A stretch of 6,259 bases of DNA, from NCBI GenBank assembly GCA_021604265.1, contig BQIY01000141.1:1-6259 (forward strand), written 5' to 3'. Shown here in pieces: positions 1 to 5,596 of this stretch. Below the pieces are notes generated by a model, which made no database searches, was not told where the DNA came from, and worked only from the letters and a program-made list of their open reading frames with translations. This DNA is from Nitrospirales bacterium. Lineage in GTDB: Bacteria; Nitrospirota; Nitrospiria; Nitrospirales; UBA8639. The position numbers and the translations under genes are program-made. How positions within the stretch are numbered: position 1 is the stretch's first letter; each line of letters begins with the position of its first letter.

Positions 1-26
1 CCGCCTAAAATTGCAATTTGATTCAT
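1..26 (-). CDS. Start of the next gene of the sugar cluster (5' end only)
   Basis: An ATG at 26-24 on the minus strand opens a frame reading MNQIAILG up to the window edge. A purine-rich GAAGAA lies a few bases upstream of the ATG and could serve as a ribosome binding site. The gene starts about 30 bases after the stop of the epimerase/reductase gene and runs the same way, so it is probably the next member of the same transcription unit. The alternating hydrophobic start ending in Gly resembles the first beta strand of a nucleotide-binding fold, as found in many sugar-nucleotide enzymes. Eight residues are too few to name a family, and no function is claimed. Confidence 0.5.
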
Positions 27-56
27 GACGTTCTTCAGTCTTCTGTTCGGGCACCT

Positions 57-968
57 TTACGATTTATTCAGCTGATGTCTCCACCAATTCACGGTCTGCT
101 CCAAACCACGGGCCAAATCATATTTTGGATGCCATCCCAGCTCATGAGTTAAGCGGGCCACATCAGCAACTAAGAAAGGAGGATCGCCTACAGGTGTTGG
201 CTTCGCACCTAATTCGATTAAATTCTCACCATCCAAGTCTTTTGCAATTCGATAAATAATGCTCTTTAAAGAAGTCGGACAGCCTGAACCGATATTGATC
301 ACCCCAGTTACATTGCTTTTCAGGAGAGACACAAAGGCATCAGCCACATCTTCAACATGTAGATAGTCTCGTATTTGATTACCATGGGAACATGGGACAC
401 GCACGCGCTGCATCACCGATCGAATAACAAAAGGAACGAGCCTCTCTGGGTGCTCATGAGGACCGTAAAGATAAAAAATACGGCCCCAAGCAGCATGGAC
501 TCCTGTCTTCTTTGTAAGCGCATCCACCATCGTGCATAGTGCGTTCTTACACGTACCATAAACCGATTGCGGGAACAGTGGCGTCACCGACTCGGAACAA
601 TACCCGTAACGCCAATCATATTCCGCACATGTTCCTGCCATGACCATCCGTTCCCCTCCCGATTCCACAAATACCTGCATCAATGTGAGAGTCGCTTGAA
701 CCCACCGAAAGTTATCAACGGAATCCCACAACGTCCCCGGCTCCATAACCCAAGCAAAATGAAGAAGATGGGTCGGGTGCACTCTGCGAACCAAACTTGT
801 GATCTGGGCGGGATCTAGTAAATCGACATGATGCCAATAGACTCCTGGTGAGGATTCCTGACGAACGCTTGATGAGACAGCATGAACTTCATCGCCGTTC
901 GCTAAAAGTGACGGGATACATTGTCGACCAATAAAACCTGTTGCTCCAGTTAATAAGACTCTGTTCAT
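57..968 (-). CDS. NAD(P)-dependent epimerase/reductase, probable sugar-nucleotide 4-ketoreductase
   Basis: This 303-residue protein is an extended short-chain dehydrogenase/reductase (NAD-dependent epimerase/dehydratase family). The dinucleotide-binding motif TGATGFIG is at residues 7-14, at the very N-terminus. A catalytic YxxxK (Tyr137, Lys141, in YGTCK) follows, with Thr113 of AGTCAEY in the position of the active-site Ser/Thr. The RDYLHVEDVADA stretch near 200-211 and NIGSG near 225-229 are typical of sugar-nucleotide members. The length suits a 4-ketoreductase or epimerase. Placed after a cytidylyltransferase, a 4,6-dehydratase and a C-methyltransferase, it most likely reduces the 4-keto group of the CDP-6-deoxy sugar in the cytoplasm. 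This role is inferred from context; a 3- or 5-epimerase is the alternative. The start at 968 fits because the Rossmann motif begins six residues later, but the ribosome binding site is weak (GTGAG very close to the ATG). A 681-base gap with transposase debris separates it from the methyltransferase gene, so it may no longer share that transcript. Confidence 0.88.
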   Translation of the reverse strand: MNRVLLTGATGFIGRQCIPSLLANGDEVHAVSSSVRQESSPGVYWHHVDLLDPAQITSLVRRVHPTHLLHFAWVMEPGTLWDSVDNFRWVQATLTLMQVFVESGGERMVMAGTCAEYDWRYGYCSESVTPLFPQSVYGTCKNALCTMVDALTKKTGVHAAWGRIFYLYGPHEHPERLVPFVIRSVMQRVRVPCSHGNQIRDYLHVEDVADAFVSLLKSNVTGVINIGSGCPTSLKSIIYRIAKDLDGENLIELGAKPTPVGDPPFLVADVARLTHELGWHPKYDLARGLEQTVNWWRHQLNKS

Positions 969-979
969 AACTCACGATA

Positions 980-999
980 TGAGAAATGTGCATTTCTCA
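980..999. repeat. 20-base palindrome just upstream of the epimerase gene
   Basis: The sequence TGAGAAATG-TG-CATTTCTCA has perfect 9-base arms around a two-base centre. It ends 12 bases before the ATG at 968, in the 5' leader of the epimerase/reductase gene. It could be an operator-like site, an RNA hairpin near the ribosome binding site, or leftover from the mobile element next to it. No U-tract follows on either strand, so it is not a convincing terminator. I found no second copy at the other side of the transposase remnant, so it is not shown to be an IS end. Confidence 0.55.
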
Positions 1000-1153
1000 A
1001 TGACAGTAATTACGTATTAGATGGTAACCAGCTACGGGTACATGCGGGATGATTTCATCATCGGTTCTTCACGACCGAATTCCTCGAAGTATCGTAGACG
1101 GATTCATGAAGAATGCGTGAGATCTGTTCGGCATAGACACCTGGCAGCACTCA

Positions 1154-1621
1154 CTAAGTACGGACATGCCAACATTGTCGATTACACAACCGTTCAATAT
1201 AGGCAACTAGGCAATATATTGGTGGGAGCTTCTGCTCAAGTACCATTGCAGTGTTAGCTCACGCGCTCTTGCTCCAAGAGCATAAAGAAGCTTTCGGCTA
1301 GAGCGTTGTTGTCAGAATTACTCACCTCACTCAGACAGGTTATAACCTTATAGGCGGTCAAAAAGGCCTGAACCTCAGCAAAGTAATGACAGCCCTCGTG
1401 ATTTCAGATAGACGTGATGTTGCCAACCGATTTCGGGTTCAGACTGTCGGCCATAAAGTCTCGCGCAATGCGTTTCGTATCAGCATGCATGTGAGCGTAA
1501 GTGCGTAAACAGCGTCGTCGAACCGTAAGAAAATCCTTTAAAAACCCTTATGCTGTTCTTGAGTCGAGTGCCCCTCCACCTGTGCCATAGCACCCATTTC
1601 CAAGACTTTAGCGACGATCAT
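1154..1621 (-). pseudogene. Decayed IS3-family transposase remnant
   Basis: Minus-strand reading from 1523 gives a stretch starting VRRRCLRTY and including IARDF and NPKSVGNITSI, which matches the IS3-family OrfB block usually read as RDFTA...NQKWVGDITYI. A TGA at 1406-1404 follows. The frame then gives residues like the DRGSQY...NCYDNAxAESFF...LKxERV block, with NNALAESFF preserved, and ends in TAA at 1256-1254. After a frameshift, YIERLCNRQCWH (about 1201-1166) matches the usual YIERFYNRQRRH C-terminal motif. The catalytic core between the first and second Asp is mostly deleted. The first Asp reads Asn, the second reads His, and only the Glu of the DDE triad remains. A 27-residue open stretch at 1621-1538 might be a scrap of OrfA, but that match is weak. 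I found no terminal inverted repeats or target duplication. The element is dead and old. It sits exactly between two sugar-cluster genes. Confidence 0.75.
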
Positions 1622-1649
1622 AGACGCCCCGTTCAGTTTTGTCCTGCTA

Positions 1650-2894
1650 CTAGGAGTAAACGGTAACCTGAGGAATCGGAACAAGAAACTTTCCTCCCCA
1701 CTCTCGAATACACACCATCTGCTGCATGACTTCATCTTTGATATTCCAAGGCAAAATCAACAAAAAGTCGGGCTTCGTCTTCTGTATCATCTCAGGTTCG
1801 AATATAGGGACTCGAGTTCCAGGCAAAAGCCGTCCTTGTTTGTGAGGGCTACGATCTACCGTATAGTCGAGTAAGTCAGTTCCTATTCCACAATAATTTA
1901 AAAGAGTATTCCCTTTTGCCGGGGCACCATAGCCCACGATAGTTTTCCCATGTTGTTTGGCTTCAATTAAAAAGGATAAGAGTTTCCATTTCGTACGGTG
2001 AACAGTTTGCGCAAACGAAAGATAGGAGTCTAATTCGGTGAGCCCAGCGGCCTCTTCCCGTTCCTGTAATTCCCGCACCCGCGTTCCTACAGACTTCGAG
2101 TGATCATCATCGTGACACGCGTAGATTCGAAGCGATCCGCCATGCGTAGGAAGTTCTTCTACATCGAAAAGAGTTAAGCCATGATGCTGAAAAATCTGCT
2201 GCACTGCCCAAAAGGAAAAATAAGAGAAATGTTCGTGATAAATCGTGTCAAACTGAGTCTCAGCCATCAAACGCATCACATGAGGAAATTCCATCGTGAT
2301 AATGCCCTGACGCTTAAGAAGAAGCTTAAGACCACGAACAAAATCATTGAGATTTGGGACATGAGCAAGCACATTGTTGCCGATTAATAGGTCCGCCTGT
2401 TTACCTTCATCGACCAGATCACGGGCATATTGTTCTCCAAAAAACGAAACACGTGTGGGAATTCCGTTTTCTCTAGCAACTTGCGCCACATTCTCAGCTG
2501 GCTCAATTCCCAAAACCGGAATATTCTTTTTTATAAAATATTGGAGTAAGTACCCATCATTACTCGCAACCTCTACGACAAAACTGGTTGAATCCAGTTG
2601 CATACGATCAGTGATCATATCTGTATAGGCATGGGCATGCTTCAACCATAAATCAGAAAAAGAAGAAAAATATGCATATTGGCTAAAAATCTTTTCCGGT
2701 GTGGAACAATCCTTGAGCTGCACTAATAAACACCGTCGACACACAAGGACATACAGAGGAAAGAACGGTTCCATTTCCTCCATGCGTGCTGGCGTCACAA
2801 AGGAATTAGCAAAAGGGGAGACCCCAAGATCAAGAAAGGTATCTTGCAGTAAATCACCGCAAAAGCGGCATGCTTGAGAACAATACATAGCCAT
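1650..2894 (-). CDS. Sugar C-methyltransferase, TylC3/NovU type
   Basis: This 414-residue protein has the three-part layout of SAM-dependent sugar C-methyltransferases. The N-terminal zinc-binding part has Cys9-x2-Cys12 and Cys52-x2-Cys55. The central class I methyltransferase fold has motif I VVEVASNDGYLL at about 106-117, the acidic-ended strand GIEPAENVA at 129-137, and GNNVLAHVPNL near 172-182. The family signature YHEHFSYFS (219-227) carries the Glu and His that act as active-site residues in TylC3-type enzymes. The C-terminal domain has GYGAPAKGNTLLNYCGI at 321-337. Length agrees with the family (about 400-415). Known members put a methyl group from SAM on a carbon next to the keto group of a 4-keto-6-deoxy nucleotide sugar, C3 or C5 depending on the enzyme. 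Here the substrate would be the CDP-4-keto-6-deoxyglucose made by the two upstream genes (inference). It starts 60 bases after the dehydratase stop. No good Shine-Dalgarno precedes the ATG at 2894 or the one at 2888, so the exact start is uncertain by a few residues. Confidence 0.9.
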   Translation of the reverse strand: MAMYCSQACRFCGDLLQDTFLDLGVSPFANSFVTPARMEEMEPFFPLYVLVCRRCLLVQLKDCSTPEKIFSQYAYFSSFSDLWLKHAHAYTDMITDRMQLDSTSFVVEVASNDGYLLQYFIKKNIPVLGIEPAENVAQVARENGIPTRVSFFGEQYARDLVDEGKQADLLIGNNVLAHVPNLNDFVRGLKLLLKRQGIITMEFPHVMRLMAETQFDTIYHEHFSYFSFWAVQQIFQHHGLTLFDVEELPTHGGSLRIYACHDDDHSKSVGTRVRELQEREEAAGLTELDSYLSFAQTVHRTKWKLLSFLIEAKQHGKTIVGYGAPAKGNTLLNYCGIGTDLLDYTVDRSPHKQGRLLPGTRVPIFEPEMIQKTKPDFLLILPWNIKDEVMQQMVCIREWGGKFLVPIPQVTVYS

Positions 2895-2954
2895 AGGAAT
2901 AAGATGATGTTTAGTTTATAGAACGTGAATGAAGAAAGGAATGACTCTCAGGTT

Positions 2955-3950
2955 TCACGACAAGTTCGTGAGGCTTTCTCTCGTCAAGAAATGTTCATAC
3001 CATGCGATTGTTTCAACGAGCCCTTTTTCAAGACTAAACATCGGACTCCATCCCAACAATTTCTTGGCTTTCTGAGAGTCAAGATACTGGTCTTTAATTT
3101 CTGCATTTGTCTGACCTTGAATTTCCGGCTCCAAGTTCGCACATTTCATCAACTGTTGGATGTGTCGGACAATCTCAAGTACGGTCCAAGGACGCTCTCC
3201 ACTAAAATTAAAGGCTTGTCCCTTGATTCTCTCATCCACAACGTTTTCGGCCAGGAGCATATAAGCGTGCACAGCATCCAAGACATAGATGTAATCACGA
3301 GTAAATGTCCCGTCACTCCGAATAATTGGGGATTCTTTTCTTAAAAAACTCCGTATCGTTCCCGGAACAATACGGCTCCAATTCAGATCCCCCCCCCCGT
3401 AAATGTTTCCACACCTTGCGATCGTAACCGGCAGCCCGTATGTTTCACTATAGGATCGTGCGAGTAGATCCGCACAGCTCTTACTCACATCGTAGGGAAA
3501 TCGACCCAATGGTGCCATTTCTTCGGTATAAGGAAGAACTTCAACATCTCCATAGGCTTTATCGCTACTAGCAATCACAACTCGCTTAACTAAATGTTGG
3601 TGAATCCGACAAGCCTCTAACACATGATACGTACCTCGAATATTTGCTTCAAAAGTAGAAAGAGGGCTCCGCAAAGCCGTACCGACCAGCGGTTGAGCTC
3701 CCAGATGAAACACGGTATCAATATCATGTTCGTTAATCGCACGTTCAACAGAATGGAAATCTTCTAACTCCCCAGAGACAACCGTTGTTTGCCGAACTTC
3801 TCCACTACGGATCAATTGACTCTGAGGATTCCAATCCCGAATCAATGTAACCACAAAGGCTCCTTCTTGCAATAATTGCGTGACGAGCCATGAACCCACA
3901 ATGCCTGTCGCCCCGGTGACAAGGACCCGGTGTTCTTGCCAATTCATCAT
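2955..3950 (-). CDS. rfbG: CDP-glucose 4,6-dehydratase-type SDR enzyme (RfbG-like)
   Basis: This is a 331-residue NAD-dependent dehydratase of the extended SDR superfamily. It has TGATGIVGSWL at 12-22 (NAD binding), HLGAQPLV at 82-89, an active-site SSDKAYGD at 128-135, YDVSK with Tyr153 and Lys157, GNIYGGGDLN at 181-190, and RDYIYVLDAVHAY at 218-230. The Ser-Asp-Lys triad in place of the ordinary Ser/Thr-Asp-Glu, plus the GGGD motif, match the RfbG line, and rfbF lies directly upstream. The expected reaction is CDP-glucose to CDP-4-keto-6-deoxyglucose in the cytoplasm. The ATG at 3950 overlaps the rfbF stop (TAATG), with GGAAGG about 10 bases upstream; a second ATG follows immediately at 3947. 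This overlap suggests translational coupling. The frame stays open upstream to 3989, but those 13 residues would lie inside rfbF and precede the Rossmann strand, so I leave them out. The protein is about 25 residues shorter than classical RfbG (near 357), so a short subfamily or another NDP-hexose substrate cannot be excluded. Codons 185-188 contain a G10 run. Confidence 0.85.
   Translation of the reverse strand: MMNWQEHRVLVTGATGIVGSWLVTQLLQEGAFVVTLIRDWNPQSQLIRSGEVRQTTVVSGELEDFHSVERAINEHDIDTVFHLGAQPLVGTALRSPLSTFEANIRGTYHVLEACRIHQHLVKRVVIASSDKAYGDVEVLPYTEEMAPLGRFPYDVSKSCADLLARSYSETYGLPVTIARCGNIYGGGDLNWSRIVPGTIRSFLRKESPIIRSDGTFTRDYIYVLDAVHAYMLLAENVVDERIKGQAFNFSGERPWTVLEIVRHIQQLMKCANLEPEIQGQTNAEIKDQYLDSQKAKKLLGWSPMFSLEKGLVETIAWYEHFLTRESLTNLS
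3389..3398 (-). repeat. G10 homopolymer inside the rfbG-like gene
   Basis: The plus strand shows ten consecutive C, so the coding strand has ten G. They encode three GGG glycine codons (residues 185-187) plus the first base of the next Asp codon. The amino acids belong to the conserved GGGD motif, but the all-GGG codon choice is not required by the protein. At this length the frame is intact. Gain or loss of one base by slippage would frameshift the last 40% or so of the enzyme. Confidence 0.9.
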
Positions 3951-4726
3951 TATGCCCAAACCTTCCAAGGAGGACTTCCCGAAACACATAAGTCTTCTAG
4001 CTGCATTTTGTCACGAAGTGAATCCATAGAGTGCCAAAACCCTCGATGTGGGTACGCAGCAAGCCTTCCCTCCCGTGCTAAACTTTCTAGCGGTCCATGT
4101 TCCCATACGGTCCTATCATCGGTTATGTAATCCATGACACTTGGTTCTAAAACAAAAAATCCACCGTTTATCCACGCGTTATCGCCTGGAGGCTTTTCCG
4201 TAAACCGAGGAACTCTTGTCGCTCCCTCTTCTAAAAGAAATGATCCAAAACGTCCTACTGGTTGAATGGCAGTGACCGTGGCTAGAGTCTTTTGATCTCG
4301 ATGAAATTTAATTAATTCTTTAATATTGATGTCACTCACTCCATCTCCATACGTGAAACAAAATGTTTCATTTCCAATATACTCTCTCACACGTTTTAAA
4401 CGTCCCCCCGTCAAAGTCTGCTCCCCTGTATCCACAAGTGTCACTCGCCAGGGTTCGGTACTATTTTGGTGAACATCCATTTTGTTATTTTTTAGATCAA
4501 ATGTCACATCAGAAGTATGAATAAAGTAATTCGCAAAAAACTCTTTAATCATATAACTCTTGTAGCCACAACAAATAATAAAATCATTAACCTCATGAGC
4601 CGAATAAATTTTCATGATATGCCAGAGGATTGGCATGCCGCCAATCTCTACCATAGGCTTAGGCCGTAATGCTGTTTCTTCTGACAGTCGTGTACCAAAC
4701 CCGCCAGCCAAGATGACTGCCTTCAT
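3950..4726 (-). CDS. rfbF: Glucose-1-phosphate cytidylyltransferase
   Basis: This 258-residue enzyme has the usual length for RfbF. It makes CDP-glucose and pyrophosphate from CTP and glucose 1-phosphate, the entry step of CDP-6-deoxyhexose routes. The nucleotidyltransferase signature is at the N-terminus: LAGGFGTRL (6-14) and [10 protein letters not shown] (21-30, with Lys23). TYGDGVSD (125-132) carries the metal-binding Asp128. FTEKP (175-179), [11 protein letters not shown] (185-195), WEHGPLE (208-214) and [12 protein letters not shown] (229-240) are hallmarks of the CTP-specific RfbF branch rather than the dTDP-specific RmlA branch. I chose the ATG at 4726 because GGAGAG stands six bases upstream and MKAVILAGG is the standard family start. 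An in-frame ATG at 4744 would add six residues with no such site. It appears to be the first gene of the cluster; its TAA overlaps the ATG of the dehydratase gene. No JUMPstart/ops element was recognised upstream. Confidence 0.95.
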   Translation of the reverse strand: MKAVILAGGFGTRLSEETALRPKPMVEIGGMPILWHIMKIYSAHEVNDFIICCGYKSYMIKEFFANYFIHTSDVTFDLKNNKMDVHQNSTEPWRVTLVDTGEQTLTGGRLKRVREYIGNETFCFTYGDGVSDINIKELIKFHRDQKTLATVTAIQPVGRFGSFLLEEGATRVPRFTEKPPGDNAWINGGFFVLEPSVMDYITDDRTVWEHGPLESLAREGRLAAYPHRGFWHSMDSLRDKMQLEDLCVSGSPPWKVWA

Positions 4727-4732
4727 ATAATA

Positions 4733-4738
4733 CTCTCC
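4733..4738 (-). promoter_or_regulatory. Ribosome binding site of rfbF
   Basis: On the minus strand GGAGAG lies six bases before the ATG at 4726-4724. It is the best Shine-Dalgarno sequence among the complete genes of this window. It decides the start in favour of 4726 over the in-frame ATG at 4744, because it lies between the two. Confidence 0.75.
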
Positions 4739-4843
4739 GTTCAATAAGACATCAGAATTGCGTATCTTCTTGGTGCGATGGTCCTAATGCTTGCTCCCTA
4801 GGGCTCTTGCTTTGAGCAATCTCGGTCTTGGCCGGTCACGATG

Positions 4844-4865
4844 CAATAGTTTCGAAAAACTATTG
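4844..4865. repeat. Inverted repeat upstream of rfbF
   Basis: CAATAGTTT-CGAA-AAACTATTG has perfect 9-base arms and a four-base loop. It lies about 118 bases before the rfbF start, so it could be an operator for the cluster, a hairpin in a long rfbF leader, or the end of a lost upstream gene. No T-run follows directly on either strand, which makes intrinsic termination unlikely. Confidence 0.55.
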
Positions 4866-5428
4866 ATCATGATGAGAATATCCGCTCACGAAAACCCACT
4901 AACGGCCCTAACAATTCAGCGCAGTAGATAGAAACGTTGACGATTTTTCGCCTATGGGCAAACCTTTTGAAACCCTTCAACTACAACTCTTGAATGAGTT
5001 ACAAGAACAGCCACGCGATTAGAGACCATAGCTGATTGAGAACATTATCTACAAAAGGAATTTCAGGAAAAGTGAGGTGAGAATACGTGAATGTACGTTT
5101 CTTCTTGTGTCTTACAGCTTCACGACATTTTCATACAACCCATTATCTTGACGAAGCTGAATATTCATCACTTTTACGAAAGAAGTAATTTCGGCCTCAT
5201 GCCGATTAAACCACAACCTAGCTATTTCAGGTACACTTGTTTACATTCTTTTCCAAAAGCCATGTACGAGATATCCATGATATCTGACAAAATAGCTGCT
5301 ATGCCCACTTTTGACAGACTGCCGTCATTTCGGTAATCACCGATGTCCGAAAAGTAACTCTATCTACACAGAAAGACATATACCGTCATTCTTCCTTGAA
5401 TGAAGTATGAATACACAAACATACCCTT

Positions 5429-5444
5429 GGAGAAAACTTTCTCC
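5429..5444. repeat. Palindrome GGAGAAA-AC-TTTCTCC
   Basis: A 16-base palindrome with 7-base arms in the gene-free region, about 150 bases beyond the stop of the secreted-protein gene. Its GAGAAA/TTTCTC core is shared with the palindrome at 980-999. No downstream T-tract marks it as a terminator. Its role is unknown. Confidence 0.45.
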
Positions 5445-5488
5445 TTACCTCATCAAGCAACCAAATGTTATGCTAAACGGTATTAACA

Positions 5489-5507
5489 GATAATACGAGC
5501 TATTATC
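5489..5507. repeat. AT-rich stem-loop downstream of the secreted-protein gene
   Basis: GATAATA-CGAGC-TATTATC forms a 7-base AT-rich stem with a five-base loop, about 90 bases after the stop at 5597 on the minus strand. The position suits a transcript end, but the weak stem and lack of a following U-run make it a poor intrinsic terminator. Confidence 0.35.
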
Positions 5508-5596
5508 AAATGTAGTGTCTGGGCCTATTGATTACGGGGAGACAGGTTTCATCAAGGAGTAATTACCGCATGTTGGAAACGAGTTCAAATTAATAT

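Larger units (their letters stand above)
4745..5596. other. Region without an intact gene between the sugar cluster and the secreted-protein gene
   Basis: About 850 bases with no complete gene that I can recognise. Three inverted repeats are listed separately. On the minus strand there are short open runs broken by stops or frame changes. One of about 45 residues at roughly 5360-5225 contains DGSLSKVGIAAILSDIMD. One of about 38 residues follows in another frame and contains LWFNRHEAEITSFVKVM. These look like a worn-out gene of unknown family. A further short run near 4982-4925 reads KGLPIGEKSSTFLST, reminiscent of a reverse-transcriptase motif but too short to trust. The plus-strand open frame at 5091-5336 (81 codons) has no recognisable features. 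The rfbF promoter should lie in the right-to-left part of this region, but no convincing -35/-10 pair is visible. Confidence 0.6.

Noticed and set aside
1021..1257. 78-codon plus-strand open frame in the gap between the methyltransferase and epimerase genes
   Set aside because: It runs antisense through the transposase remnant, has no recognisable protein features or ribosome binding site, and is explained by the minus-strand IS3 debris.
1265..1281. GCTCTT/AAGAGC hairpin as a possible terminator
   Set aside because: It falls in the former coding sequence of the transposase (LEQERV region) and has no T-run.
4727..4744. Six-residue N-terminal extension of rfbF from the ATG at 4744
   Set aside because: The clear GGAGAG ribosome binding site lies after this ATG and serves the one at 4726. 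The shorter form matches the usual family start and length.
4774..4865. Small minus-strand frame starting MINSFSKLLHRDRPRPR ahead of rfbF
   Set aside because: Only about 28 codons, no good ribosome binding site, no recognised similarity. It partly coincides with the inverted repeat.
4745..4950. JUMPstart/ops antitermination element upstream of the sugar cluster
   Set aside because: I looked for the GGCGGTAGC-type core on the minus strand and found no adequate match.
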